In this document: in pieces, positions 1 to 8,259 of the stretch
Layout: each line of letters opens with the position of its first letter
How positions within the stretch are numbered: the stretch's first letter is position 1
Assembly (NCBI GenBank): GCA_017469275.1
Contig: JAFUGT010000055.1
Location: forward strand, 1-32,678
Length of the DNA stretch: 32,678 bases
Source: Lachnospiraceae bacterium
GTDB taxonomy: Bacteria > Bacillota > Clostridia > Lachnospirales > Lachnospiraceae
Direction: 5' to 3'
Position numbers and translations under genes: made by a program
Notes under the pieces: generated by a model
What the model saw: only the letters and a program-made list of their open reading frames with translations
Database searches by the model: none
What the model was told of the DNA's origin: nothing

Positions 1-38
1 AAAATAACCGCTAGATCTCCAGTCTGGGCGGTTATTTT
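1..38. terminator. Bidirectional intrinsic terminator of the small toxin gene
   Basis: A perfect 11-bp inverted repeat (AAAATAACCGC at 1-11, GCGGTTATTTT at 28-38) encloses a 16-base loop. The arms supply an A-run on one side and a T-run on the other, so it can stop transcription in both directions. The stop codon of the small minus-strand gene (32-34) lies inside one arm. A shared terminator between convergent toxin and antisense RNAs is the arrangement of par/Fst-type type I loci. Any antitoxin RNA in that layout would lie to the left of base 1, outside the window. Confidence 0.7.
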
Positions 39-127
39 GTTTTCTTGCTATTCTGACCAGCCGAGTAGCCAAGTCCATAGCAAGCTATGCACAAGCTGAT
101 AACAGCAATCAAGTCAGTAATGCTCAT
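32..127 (-). CDS. Putative holin-like type I toxin, 31 aa
   Basis: Very short ORF beginning MSITDLIAVISLC and ending in a lysine-rich tail (QNSKKTK). The first ~24 residues form one hydrophobic helix and the C-terminus is basic, which is the layout of small membrane toxins of type I toxin-antitoxin systems (holin-like, Fst/TxpA-like) common in Firmicutes. An ideal AGGAGG at 137-142 sits 9 bases before the ATG at 127. The gene has its own likely promoter (240-268), a ~110-base structured leader and a bidirectional terminator (1-38), all typical of type I toxin mRNAs. No antisense promoter could be identified inside the window, and toxicity is inferred only from this layout. It could instead be an ordinary small membrane peptide. 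Confidence 0.6.
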   Translation of the reverse strand: MSITDLIAVISLCIACYGLGYSAGQNSKKTK

Positions 128-136
128 AAAACAAGT

Positions 137-213
137 CCTCCTATCGAAGATTCCTCTTTAGAGGTTTCTATGTAAACAGAGTTCACAGTACTCCGACCAT
201 CAGACTAACCGCC
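137..213 (-). promoter_or_regulatory. Structured leader of the small toxin mRNA
   Basis: In the minus-strand transcript, a 12-base palindrome CCTCTAAAGAGG (153-164) can fold into a small hairpin just upstream of the AGGAGG site (137-142). Its CCTCT could alternatively pair with the ribosome binding site. Further 5', GGCGGTTA (206-213) is perfectly complementary to TAACCGCC at the 3' end (27-34), which includes the stop codon. A 5'-3' long-range pairing of this sort holds several known type I toxin mRNAs in an inactive form. The pairing is seen in the sequence; its function is inferred. Confidence 0.45.
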
Positions 214-239
214 TACCGTATATGGCAGCACCCTCAATT

Positions 240-268
240 ATATTAACATATCCCTTCTTAATGGACAA
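240..268 (-). promoter_or_regulatory. Likely sigma-A promoter of the small toxin gene
   Basis: On the minus strand TTGTCC (263-268) and TAATAT (240-245, preceded by TG one base upstream) are separated by 17 bases. This would start a transcript near 233, giving a leader of about 105 bases before the toxin start. Confidence 0.45.
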
Positions 269-402
269 GCAGTATATTATCAAAAACACTGAATATTCTC
301 TTATTATTTCAACCACTTATCCCCAACATACATATAACAAATACACATATACTGACTGCTATATATCCCTCCTGAGTTTTGAAGTGAATAAATTAAAATA
401 AT

Positions 403-435
403 CCAGCTATCCCTTGTGGTTGCTGGTATTTTTTT
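403..435. terminator. Candidate terminator downstream of the licheninase gene
   Basis: CCAGC (403-407) and GCTGG (422-426) form a 5-bp stem that can extend by three more pairs after a mismatch. It is followed on the plus strand by TATTTTTTT and on the minus strand by TTATTTTAATTT. On the minus strand it lies about 115 bases after the licheninase stop codon and would end that transcript. The stem is short, so the call is modest. The rest of 269-550 holds no recognisable gene apart from the 11-codon frame noted at 519. Confidence 0.4.
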
Positions 436-518
436 GTCAACAGTTGTCAACAGTTTGTATTTAATGCATGGCTTATTTAGGCCCTATGTGTTATAATAGA
501 TGCATGGAGGGCTTTCTT

Positions 519-554
519 ATGTATCTATATAAACAAAATAGTATATTGATTTAA
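519..554 (+). other. 11-codon reading frame with promoter-like upstream DNA
   Basis: ATG at 519 is preceded by GGAGG (507-511 region) and by TGTTATAAT, an extended -10-like element at about 489-497. The frame stops after 11 codons, overlapping the end of the convergent licheninase gene. It may be the truncated start of a lost gene, a leader peptide, or chance. No clear -35 box was found. The protein is too short to judge. Confidence 0.15.
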
Positions 555-1822
555 TTTGCAGCATCTATCCAGAATAACTGACCTGCACCTTCTTCATCTT
601 TGTACTGCTCGATATTTGCATTATTATCTTTGCTGCCCCATGATACATTTAATGCCTTTCCACTATTTCTGTTAATAATCTTATAAGTATTATCTCTTGT
701 GGCATAGAATTCCCATTCCTGGCTTGCTGCACCGTAATAATCCCACTGGCATACGTTAGCTCCGTCCCAAGTGGCATTGTCCTGCACAGTCAGAACTTTA
801 CCGGTAGACTTATTCTTAATTATATAATAACCGCTGGATTGTTTCTCGATAGTCCATCTCTGGTTGTCAGACCCTTTGTATCTGTACTGCAAAATGTTAA
901 CTCCGTTATTCTTATAATTATGATCCACATCAATTGAAAGTCCACTGTTATAATTGATTATTTTGTATGTCTTGCTACCGTCAAATGTCGCACCGCCGGA
1001 AGAAGTACTCTGGTTAGACGGAGCGGTGTAATTATTATTGCTGTTATTATTGTAATTAGTATTATTGTTATTGGTTGTTGTACCTGACTTTGGCGCATCA
1101 TAAGAAGCCCAGTCATAATAAGCAGTAAGTCCGGTTCTGCCGTCAAATGGTTTCAACCAATCATCTACTCCCTTTCCATTCCATGCATTCATCATAATTT
1201 TGCCGGGAGTATTAGGGATATCTCTTGTTGCTGTATAAACTGCCTTACCATCTACATACCATGTTATTGCTCCCTGAGACCAGTCAAATCCATATGTATG
1301 GAAACTCTTTGATGCATCAAATCCCAGATTATAAAGATACTCATGATTAGCTACACCATTGGTATAATAATTGAACTGAACCTTCGTTGTGTCGTAACCG
1401 AGAAATTCAATATCTATCTCATCCCATTTGGTGCCATCAGCAGGTCCGGTATATGTGAAAAACGAAGATACCACACCCGGATTACTGATAGGTTTCATGC
1501 TGACCTGATAAAGACCATAACCAAAATAATCCTTTGTTCTGTACTCTCCTCCCGTGTAACCACTGTAATTTCTGTCGATAGTAAGAGCCATCTGACCGTT
1601 ATTGAATTTCACATTGTTAGGTGACCATGTACAGTCGAACATATCACCATTAGCCCAGCTAGACATCTCAAACCGATTTGATTCATGGTAGTCGAAATCC
1701 ATCCCATAATGAGTTCCGCTCCACGCTACCGCTGCTTTTGTCTCAACAGGTTTCCCTATGCTTAAGCTCCCAATTACTATAAGCGAGTACATAGCCAAAG
1801 CAGCCAATTTTTTCTTTTTCAT
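551..1822 (-). CDS. Secreted licheninase (GH16 beta-1,3-1,4-glucanase) with ricin-type lectin domain
   Basis: Cleaves mixed-linkage beta-1,3-1,4-glucan (EC 3.2.1.73) outside the cell. A signal peptide (KKKK, hydrophobic stretch, cleavage near TKA-A at residue ~31) is followed by a GH16 catalytic domain (~35-247). That domain contains [10 protein letters not shown] with nucleophile E135, D137 and acid/base E139, and [10 protein letters not shown], strongly resembling Bacillus and Clostridium thermocellum lichenases. A Ser/Thr/Asn linker (~250-275) leads to a beta-trefoil lectin domain (CBM13-like, ~283-423) with three QxW-type repeats (NQRWTI, SQEWEF, GQLFWI). The longest frame starts at a TTG (1831), but AAGGAG at 1833-1838 is correctly spaced for the ATG at 1822, giving 423 aa. 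It is followed by a candidate terminator at 403-435. It shares strand and context with the GH16/GH5 genes upstream but is separated from them by a strong terminator (2041-2073), so it is probably its own transcript. Confidence 0.93.
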   Translation of the reverse strand: MKKKKLAALAMYSLIVIGSLSIGKPVETKAAVAWSGTHYGMDFDYHESNRFEMSSWANGDMFDCTWSPNNVKFNNGQMALTIDRNYSGYTGGEYRTKDYFGYGLYQVSMKPISNPGVVSSFFTYTGPADGTKWDEIDIEFLGYDTTKVQFNYYTNGVANHEYLYNLGFDASKSFHTYGFDWSQGAITWYVDGKAVYTATRDIPNTPGKIMMNAWNGKGVDDWLKPFDGRTGLTAYYDWASYDAPKSGTTTNNNNTNYNNNSNNNYTAPSNQSTSSGGATFDGSKTYKIINYNSGLSIDVDHNYKNNGVNILQYRYKGSDNQRWTIEKQSSGYYIIKNKSTGKVLTVQDNATWDGANVCQWDYYGAASQEWEFYATRDNTYKIINRNSGKALNVSWGSKDNNANIEQYKDEEGAGQLFWIDAAN

Positions 1823-1843
1823 TTTATTCAATCTCCTTTCTTT

Positions 1844-1885
1844 GCAGTTTGTACACTGCTTTATACTTCAGGGATAATTTCCCTG
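1844..1885 (-). promoter_or_regulatory. Two small hairpins in the licheninase leader
   Basis: CAGGGA/TCCCTG (1869-1885) and GCAGT/ACTGC (1844-1859) can form consecutive hairpins directly upstream of the ribosome binding site of the licheninase gene. No convincing -35/-10 pair was found between 1886 and 2040, so the promoter may need an activator. Function is unknown. Confidence 0.3.
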
Positions 1886-2040
1886 TAAAGTTTCACCTTC
1901 TTTTACCCCAAATTCCCGTCCAAATCTATTAATATCAATATACTTTATAAGCCCAAAAATCTATATCGAATATTTGTCTCCATTTATGTTTTAATGACAT
2001 ATTTCATAGTATTTAAAAACTTTTTAGTTCAGCACAAATA

Positions 2041-2073
2041 AAGAGACGACAGCCATATAGACTGCCGCCTCTT
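2041..2073 (-). terminator. Intrinsic terminator of the large GH16 gene
   Basis: On the minus strand AAGAGGCGGCAG (2062-2073) pairs with CTGTCGTCTCTT (2041-2052) as a 12-bp stem with two G-U pairs and a 9-base loop, followed by TTATTTG. It lies 31 bases beyond the stop codon of the 1578-residue protein. Confidence 0.8.
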
Positions 2074-2103
2074 AAGGGGGATATTAATGATTAGAAAATA
2101 TCA

Positions 2104-5100
2104 TTATTTAGCTTTTTTATACTTGAAGGAAACCTTCTTTAATCCGGCCTTCTTGATCATCTTCACAACCTTATTGTATTGCTTCTTGTTCTTAGCAAAG
2201 ATAGTCACCTTAACCGATTTCTTATTAGCGCAACCCTTGAATGCTGTCTTATTAACCTTAGTTAATTTATTGCCATATATCTTAATTGTCTTAAGCTTCT
2301 TACAACCCTTGAATGCATTTGCACTGATAGTCTTAAGTTTTTTCTGCTTTGAAAGGTCAATGCTCTTAAGCTTCTTAGCTCCTGCAAATGTATTCTTTGC
2401 AATCGTTGTAATCTTAGTACTCTCAAACTTAACTGTTGTAAGATTTGCAGCATTCTGGAATGCACCCTCACCGATTGTATTGATGTTCGCACCAATTGTT
2501 ACATTCTTAAGTGCTGTATCACCTTTAAATGCATCCTTAGGAATCTCTGTAACAGGAACATCCTGTCCATCAATATTAGCTGTTGCAGGTATATTAACAT
2601 CTGCACTGTTCTTAACTGCTTCTGAAGGAGTATATGTAGCTGTTGTTGCACTTGTTGCTGTAAATGTTCCCTGTTCGGTTATAGCAGTCTCACCAGCTTC
2701 AGCAACTCCATTATTATTAGAATTACCTGTCGAAGGTGTCGGCTCAACAGCCACAGGAGTCTTAGCAGCTTCAACAGCCGCATTATAAGCTGTCTTTGCA
2801 TCAGTGATCTTCTTAGCTGTTGCTGCATCCACCAACTTCTTCTGATCATCAGTCAATGCATTATATGCTTTTTCTGCAGCATCAATAGCTGTCTTAGTTG
2901 CATCTGATGCATCAATTGTTGCAGGAATTGCATTGATCTTAGCAATTGCTTCGTCCGCTGTCTTCTTGTCTTCTTTTTGTTTAATCTCTGTAGCAATCTT
3001 GGCTCCCATAGCTTCACCATAAGCCTTAGATGCATCTTCAAGTTTTTTAACCGTCACATTATCAATCAGTTTCTTTTGATCATCAGTTAAATTTTCATAT
3101 GCCGTTGCGGCTTTTTCTATAGCAGCTTTACTTGTATCCGTTGCTTCAACCTTTCCTATAGCATCAATTAATGCTATTACTGTATCAGCTGCCGTTTTAT
3201 CATCAGCCACTTTCTTTAATGTTTTATACTCTTTTTTAGCATTATATAACAAATCATACACTTCATCAGAAATCAAATCCTGCTGATCAATTGTTAAAGA
3301 CTCATATGCCTCATTTGCCTCATCAATTTTTGCTTTACATGCATCTGTTGCATCAACTGTACCAATCGCTTTAATCTTTTCTATTATGGGTTCAATTGCA
3401 GCCAAATCTGAAACTTCTTTTTCTTGCTTTTCTTCTTCAGTCAAAACCTCCCCAATTTCTTTAAGCACAATATCATCAACATATACATCATGCTTTACAC
3501 TTGGTGCTTCACCTATATTACCCATTGCTATTTTGAATCTTGTTGCTGTATCAGTGTTTTTCTCCATAGTAAACTGCTTAGTTATTGTCTGCCATTCTGT
3601 AGTCAAATCAATTGGATCCTCACTATTACTATAGATATCCCATGCCGTATTTACCGGATTTGAAAGATTACCATTACACTCTAAATCATACTTCACTTGT
3701 CGGGCCACTGATGACTTTATTTTAAAGGATAATTCATACGTTTTATTTTTTTCTAATGTAATTCCATCCTGTATTAACTGAATATGCCAGTCTGCATCTC
3801 CAACACTATCAATAGACATTACAAACGTATTATTATTTCCATTCATGTTGTCTATAACATATGATGCTACTGCCGGACTGTTAATATATGGTTCATAACC
3901 CGAAATTCCGGAATTAAATGAGCCATTTTTCAAAAGCGCAGACTCAATTAATAATACATTATCTAGATAATATGTTCCCGGCTTTGTAAAAGTTATTTTA
4001 ATATTCGACTCATCCCTTGAAAGACTATTTCTAATATTTAGTGCCTTAGAATAATGGTTAGCTTCTGTTGTAATAGTTGGATTAAATTCTTTACCTGCAA
4101 CATCAACAATTACCGCATCAGCACTTCCTCCATTTTCCATATAAGCATCAAAGCTTATCTCATATTTTCCTGCTACAATAGGAGCAAGTTCACTCTGTGA
4201 TATTGTTATAGGATTAACCTCACTTGTTCCTTCTGGAACTTCAATCTTTGCACATAATTCTCTTACTTTGTTTTTGCTTCCATCAACAGTTTTGTTAGTA
4301 ACTGTTACTCTTGCAGCATCTTCATCACTCATTTCCCAATATCCAAGTCTGTTATCACCCTGATCAAACGAACCATTGTAGATATAGTTACCATCCGCTC
4401 TAACAGATTTTTCAACCTTTTCCTCAACCTTTTCGCCAGACTTATGAACCAACTTAATATTAGAAATATGAACAGGTGCTGTTGAATCCTGATTTCCAAG
4501 GTTAAATTCTAGACTACCGTTAGCATCGGTCTGCTTTTCCATTGTAAATGTATGAGTAAATGTCTGTTTTTCTGTTGTAAGATTAACTTTGGTATCATCA
4601 AAATATCTTGTCCATCCATTATCAGGACCCTCAATTTCAACAATCATAGTTCTTGCTTGATCTGCATAAGCATCGTAAGTTAATTCATATTCCCATCCTT
4701 TATACATCGGGATTCCCGTCTGTTTAAGCTGAATACTGTAATCCACACCACCATTTGTTGATGGCTTGATTATTATTTCATTATCTTTTCTTTCATATGT
4801 TGTTTCATTAGCATCTGCCTCAAGGTGAAGTTCAAAGTTATCGCCCTTTGAATCCATCGGCTTAAGCTCTTGTGTAAAATTACCATTAACTACATAGTTA
4901 CCAGTTGTATCTGCTTCTCTGTATACTATTTCATGGACAGGTTTCTCTGCTGTTTCTTCCTGCTCTGCATAAGTTTCTTCATCTTTCTGATATACACGAA
5001 CATAATCTACATAGAAGGACTGATCATCATTACCTGCAATTATATTATCAACAACCTCCTGAGTAGGATATCCAACCCAACTGCCACCTACTGCAAGATT

Positions 5101-6840
5101 AAGTATAATATAGAAATTCTGATCAAATGGTGCAGGATATGAAAGCTGACTCTCCTCATCCTTACCGGTGAACCAGTCATTAGTTGTATAAACTTCCTCA
5201 CCATCTACATACCATGTTAATTTACCCGGCTCCCAATCAAGAGCGTATGTATGATATTCGCTAGCAAAATCGCCCTCGTCTAATGTCTTTGTTCCCTGAT
5301 TTTGTCTGTGTCCTGCTCCTGAATTATATCCATAATGGATTGTATGATATGACTTATTAGTTTCCTGACCCATTACTTCCATAATATCAATCTCACCACA
5401 CTGTGGCCATTGTCCATAATTTGTCTCATCTGTTGCCATAAGCCAGAATGCAGGAAGATATCCCTGTCCTACAGGAACCTTCAATCTTGTCTCGAAACGG
5501 CCATATGTGAAATCATGCTTATTCTGTGTATTAATACGACCTGAGGTGTAGTTATAGTCTGTTTTGACATCAACCGTTTCTGTGTTACCTGTTGCTGTCT
5601 TATCAACTAATGACACTTCTGACAATTCAATAGTTGCAGCAACTCCACCTTCAACTGTCTCATCAATCTTTCCAAGATTTAACTGTATAGCTACTTTCTT
5701 AGGATCACATTTTCCCATTTTGAAAGAATATGTATATTCCTCTTCTGTTGTTCCCACTGTAAATGTTTCTCCACCATAGCTTGAATAATCTGTTGTATTT
5801 GCTATATTAAGTGTTATTTTTCTTGCTACATCCGACTTGGCTTTCATGGAAAATGTATATTCTTTTCCTTCTTCAAGTGTCATTCCGGCTTTCTGGTATT
5901 GAACATCCCAAGGATCACCGGTATCTTTAGCCGCTACAGTTAACGTAGCTTTGCCATTTTCTACAGTTGCTGTCGCTGAACCATCCCAGGTTTCGTCAAA
6001 TCCATTTCCTTCCAGTAATTCACCTGTATTGCTTCCGGATGCCGAATCAGTTAATTTCGCATCATACAATTCAATAGTTGCAGCAGCTCCACCTTCAACT
6101 GTCTCATCAATCTTTCCAAGATTAAACTGTATAGCTACTTTTTCAGGATCACATTTTCCCATTTTAAAAGAATATGTATATTCCTCTTCTGTTGTTCCCA
6201 CTGTAAATGTTTCTCCACCATAGCTTGAATAATCTGTTGTATTTGCTATATTAAGTGTTATTTTCCTTGCTACATCCGACTTGGCTTTCATGGAAAATGT
6301 ATATTCTTTTCCTTCTTCAAGTGTCATTCCGGCTTTCTGGTATTGAACATCCCAAGGATTACCGGCATTTTTAGCCGCTACAGTTAACGTAGCTTTGCCA
6401 TTTTCTACAGTTGCTGTCGCTGAACCATTCCAGGTTGCATCAAAACTTTTGCTTTCCAACACATCTACCACTTTTCCTTTTGCCTTCTTCTCGGCTGTAG
6501 GTGTAATTTTCAATATACCATCCTTAACGGAAATGTTATCTTCCATATTATCCTTATCAGGATACGCCTGAAGCTCTGCATTAACCCAACCGGGAGCATG
6601 TTCTTCAACATTCCAGTCATCCAAATTCAAGGAATCCCCATCAAACTCATCATTCCATACCAATGAATAACCTTCATCCTTATATGCATTTGCATAATCC
6701 GTAGCTATAGGTGCGGGACTTATATCTGTCGGTTCATCCGCCTTAACGTTCATTGCAGGTATTCCTACCGGCATAGCCATAGCCATCGATAACATTACCG
6801 CACAAGCTCTTTTGGCAATCTTCTTGTTCTTAATCGTCAT
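2104..6840 (-). CDS. Giant secreted GH16 laminarinase-type glucanase with five CBM4/9 modules, helical repeats and BspA-like LRR tail
   Basis: 1578 aa, exported (signal peptide ~1-34, ending VKA). The GH16 domain starts at ~55 (SLVWNDEFDGDSLN). It is interrupted at ~128-425 by two near-identical CBM4/9-like modules and resumes at T427 (DYNYTSGRINTQ). It carries the laminarinase motif GEIDIMEVMG (nucleophile E483, D485, acid/base E488) and ends at ~632. Three further CBM4/9-like modules follow (~640-800, ~808-967, ~968-1127). Next come three helical repeats with the theme YxxLTDDQKKLI (~1128-1365) and a BspA-like LRR_5 domain (~1400-1578) with an Arg-free, Lys-rich end. The expected substrate is beta-1,3 or mixed-linkage glucan, and the tail may hold the enzyme at the cell surface. 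The longest frame starts at a TTG (6870); the ATG at 6840 with AGGGG upstream directly precedes the signal peptide and is preferred. A strong terminator follows at 2041-2073. Confidence 0.9.
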   Translation of the reverse strand: MTIKNKKIAKRACAVMLSMAMAMPVGIPAMNVKADEPTDISPAPIATDYANAYKDEGYSLVWNDEFDGDSLNLDDWNVEEHAPGWVNAELQAYPDKDNMEDNISVKDGILKITPTAEKKAKGKVVDVLESKSFDATWNGSATATVENGKATLTVAAKNAGNPWDVQYQKAGMTLEEGKEYTFSMKAKSDVARKITLNIANTTDYSSYGGETFTVGTTEEEYTYSFKMGKCDPEKVAIQFNLGKIDETVEGGAAATIELYDAKLTDSASGSNTGELLEGNGFDETWDGSATATVENGKATLTVAAKDTGDPWDVQYQKAGMTLEEGKEYTFSMKAKSDVARKITLNIANTTDYSSYGGETFTVGTTEEEYTYSFKMGKCDPKKVAIQLNLGKIDETVEGGVAATIELSEVSLVDKTATGNTETVDVKTDYNYTSGRINTQNKHDFTYGRFETRLKVPVGQGYLPAFWLMATDETNYGQWPQCGEIDIMEVMGQETNKSYHTIHYGYNSGAGHRQNQGTKTLDEGDFASEYHTYALDWEPGKLTWYVDGEEVYTTNDWFTGKDEESQLSYPAPFDQNFYIILNLAVGGSWVGYPTQEVVDNIIAGNDDQSFYVDYVRVYQKDEETYAEQEETAEKPVHEIVYREADTTGNYVVNGNFTQELKPMDSKGDNFELHLEADANETTYERKDNEIIIKPSTNGGVDYSIQLKQTGIPMYKGWEYELTYDAYADQARTMIVEIEGPDNGWTRYFDDTKVNLTTEKQTFTHTFTMEKQTDANGSLEFNLGNQDSTAPVHISNIKLVHKSGEKVEEKVEKSVRADGNYIYNGSFDQGDNRLGYWEMSDEDAARVTVTNKTVDGSKNKVRELCAKIEVPEGTSEVNPITISQSELAPIVAGKYEISFDAYMENGGSADAVIVDVAGKEFNPTITTEANHYSKALNIRNSLSRDESNIKITFTKPGTYYLDNVLLIESALLKNGSFNSGISGYEPYINSPAVASYVIDNMNGNNNTFVMSIDSVGDADWHIQLIQDGITLEKNKTYELSFKIKSSVARQVKYDLECNGNLSNPVNTAWDIYSNSEDPIDLTTEWQTITKQFTMEKNTDTATRFKIAMGNIGEAPSVKHDVYVDDIVLKEIGEVLTEEEKQEKEVSDLAAIEPIIEKIKAIGTVDATDACKAKIDEANEAYESLTIDQQDLISDEVYDLLYNAKKEYKTLKKVADDKTAADTVIALIDAIGKVEATDTSKAAIEKAATAYENLTDDQKKLIDNVTVKKLEDASKAYGEAMGAKIATEIKQKEDKKTADEAIAKINAIPATIDASDATKTAIDAAEKAYNALTDDQKKLVDAATAKKITDAKTAYNAAVEAAKTPVAVEPTPSTGNSNNNGVAEAGETAITEQGTFTATSATTATYTPSEAVKNSADVNIPATANIDGQDVPVTEIPKDAFKGDTALKNVTIGANINTIGEGAFQNAANLTTVKFESTKITTIAKNTFAGAKKLKSIDLSKQKKLKTISANAFKGCKKLKTIKIYGNKLTKVNKTAFKGCANKKSVKVTIFAKNKKQYNKVVKMIKKAGLKKVSFKYKKAK
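5622..6000 (-). repeat. Tandem intragenic repeat, copy B (CBM module)
   Basis: A 379-base unit, repeated exactly 444 bases away (6066-6444), with only about a dozen differences by eye (roughly 97% identical). It encodes residues ~281-406 of the large GH16 protein and most of one CBM4/9-like module. The near identity points to a recent duplication. Confidence 0.9.
6066..6444 (-). repeat. Tandem intragenic repeat, copy A (CBM module)
   Basis: Partner of the unit at 5622-6000. It encodes residues ~133-258, the first of two CBM4/9-like modules placed inside the GH16 catalytic domain. A 65-base less similar spacer (6001-6065) separates the copies. Confidence 0.9.
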
Positions 6841-6869
6841 ATCTGACTTCCCCTTTCTTTTTTGTTCCA

Positions 6870-6954
6870 AGCAATAATAAATTGCTCTTTAATAATCTCT
6901 CTTAGTTTGTTTTAATATAATTTCATGAGTGCAAAATCTGCCCTTCGTCACTCA
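6870..6954 (-). promoter_or_regulatory. Inverted repeats between the GH5 and large GH16 genes
   Basis: AGCAAT/ATTGCT (6870-6886, 5-base loop) lies in the leader of the large GH16 gene. TGAGTG/CACTCA (6926-6954) lies just after the GH5 stop codon and is followed on the minus strand by a T-rich stretch. The second could be a weak terminator or read-through point between the two genes; the first could be an operator or leader hairpin. No good promoter boxes were seen, so these genes may form one transcript. Confidence 0.3.
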
Positions 6955-6977
6955 ATTATGTACTTATTTACTACTTC

Positions 6978-7997
6978 TCATCCATTCCAAATCCTGATAA
7001 GATCATCTCTTATCTCATCATAATGTGCATCCGCAATTCCGAAATCCTTTTCCTTATAATTCCATACACAATAGCGGATATTGTACTTTGAGAAAACCTC
7101 GTTGACATCATCGAACCATCTCTTGGTATCCTCAACCGGTGCCCGGTCAATAACCCCGAACTCTCCGCAGTAGAGTCCAACGCCAGCGTTTTCTGCGGCA
7201 TTTATCGCATCCTGAACAAGGTCATCTATAAGCTGTGTTCCTATGTAATCAAGTCCACATTCATATACCGCCTTACCCTGATCGCCGATAATCTTCGACT
7301 TCTCCATGTACTCTTCCATCGTACCCGGATAAGATATCTCCCATGATGGATCCATGGTCTTTACCCAATATGCTTTCTGATGGGTGAAGAGAAGCGGCTC
7401 ATAGAAATGGAAAGTGTAAATGATCTTGTCATCATGAGGTTTTTCCAACAACTTAAGGGTCTTAGCACTGTTCCATTGAATACCGCCATAAATGATATAA
7501 GAATCCGGTGCGTTTTTTCTTATGGCTTCCACCGCTTTCTCTATCAATTTGTTCCAGGCATCTGCATTATCTTCTTCCACAACTTCATTTAATAACTCAA
7601 ATGCAACGTTGTCGTATTTGCTAAAATTTGAAGATATTCTCTCCCACAGATCTACAAATCTCTTCTGCAGTTTCACGTTACCAAACAGATTGTTCTTCTC
7701 ACCATCGCCCGCATCGTTAAAGTCATAACCAAAGGCCTTGTGAAGATCAAGAACCACCCCAAGCTTGTGATTTCTGCACCAGTTTACCAATCGATCCACT
7801 ATGGTGTATCCGTCTTCTATCGGTGTTCCGTCTTCATATTCGAGCACTTCGTAATCAATGGGAAGTCTAATATGATCGAATCCCCATGATGAAATTTTCT
7901 CGATGTCTGATTCTTTAATGAACTCCTCATAATGCTCTTTGCTATGCTCACACTGTGATAGATAACCTCCGAGATTTACTCCTCTGTCAAGCTTCAT
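6978..7997 (-). CDS. Cytoplasmic GH5 family glucanase (cellulase fold)
   Basis: 339 aa with no signal peptide, so it acts inside the cell, presumably on imported beta-glucan oligosaccharides. It matches the GH5 TIM barrel: RGVNLGGYL at the N-terminus, R44 in HIRLPIDYE, acid/base E138 in FELLNEV, H197 and Y199 in FHFYEP, and nucleophile E279 in YCGEFGV. The length is usual for a single GH5 domain and no binding module is attached. The frame is open upstream to 8165, but AGGAGG next to the ATG at 7997 fixes the start. It is the first gene of the minus-strand GH pair and is divergent from the AraC regulator, its most likely controller. Exact specificity (endo-glucanase, exo-glucosidase or beta-1,3-glucanase) cannot be read from sequence alone. 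Confidence 0.88.
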   Translation of the reverse strand: MKLDRGVNLGGYLSQCEHSKEHYEEFIKESDIEKISSWGFDHIRLPIDYEVLEYEDGTPIEDGYTIVDRLVNWCRNHKLGVVLDLHKAFGYDFNDAGDGEKNNLFGNVKLQKRFVDLWERISSNFSKYDNVAFELLNEVVEEDNADAWNKLIEKAVEAIRKNAPDSYIIYGGIQWNSAKTLKLLEKPHDDKIIYTFHFYEPLLFTHQKAYWVKTMDPSWEISYPGTMEEYMEKSKIIGDQGKAVYECGLDYIGTQLIDDLVQDAINAAENAGVGLYCGEFGVIDRAPVEDTKRWFDDVNEVFSKYNIRYCVWNYKEKDFGIADAHYDEIRDDLIRIWNG

Positions 7998-8066
7998 ATT
8001 GCCTCCTTTCTTACTCTGTGACCATGTACATATCATACTTTCACTTATGTCGGATAAATGCTTGGC

Positions 8067-8098
8067 GTTACTATTCACAGCACTCCATATATACAAGC
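8067..8098. repeat. Partial copy of a dispersed repeat (half element)
   Basis: 32 bases starting GTTACTATTCACA match 12849-12880 at 28 of 32 positions. The second arm present in the other copy is absent here, so this is a half or decayed element. It sits between the divergent GH5 and AraC genes. Confidence 0.6.
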
Positions 8099-8151
8099 CA
8101 CAAATCATCTGTTTACGTATATGTCGCAACTTCGTTGCTTTATTTGTGGCT
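8096..8151. promoter_or_regulatory. Inverted repeat between GH5 and AraC genes
   Basis: AGCCACAAAT (8096-8105) and ATTTGTGGCT (8142-8151) are perfect 10-bp arms. The spacer contains a second hairpin GCAAC-TTC-GTTGC (8126-8138). It lies upstream of the AraC promoter and in the likely promoter or leader of GH5. It could be an operator for the AraC protein, an RNA structure in the GH5 leader, or part of the neighbouring repeat element. Confidence 0.4.
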
Positions 8152-8191
8152 AGAGTATAGAACATAAAATAATAATATTATATCTTTTTTA

Positions 8192-8220
8192 TTGCCATTA
8201 TGTCGTTTTCTTGATATAAT
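8192..8220 (+). promoter_or_regulatory. Sigma-A promoter of the araC-type gene
   Basis: TTGCCA (8192-8197), a 17-base spacer and TATAAT (8215-8220). The predicted start near 8227 gives a ~33-base leader to the ATG at 8260. Confidence 0.8.
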
Positions 8221-8259
8221 CACAATAATTAATTATTCTTGGGAAAGGGCGGATATAAC

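Noticed and set aside
436-470. Direct repeat GTCAACAGTTGTCAACAG as an iteron or origin element
   Set aside because: Only two copies of about 8 bases are present, with no DnaA boxes or replication gene nearby.
2087-2788. 233-residue hydrophobic open frame on the plus strand
   Set aside because: It is the antisense shadow of the leucine-rich repeat coding region of the large GH16 gene; the regular leucine codons create hydrophobic residues on the other strand, and there is no ribosome site or recognisable domain.
2850-3460. Tandem repetitive DNA that might be a CRISPR or satellite
   Set aside because: The periodicity comes from protein-level helical repeats (YxxLTDDQKKLI theme) with diverged DNA; there are no identical short repeats with unique spacers.
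7998-8165. Upstream extension of the GH5 protein by 56 residues
   Set aside because: The frame is open, but the extension has no signal peptide or ribosome site, while the ATG at 7997 has a perfect AGGAGG; it also overlaps repeat and promoter DNA.
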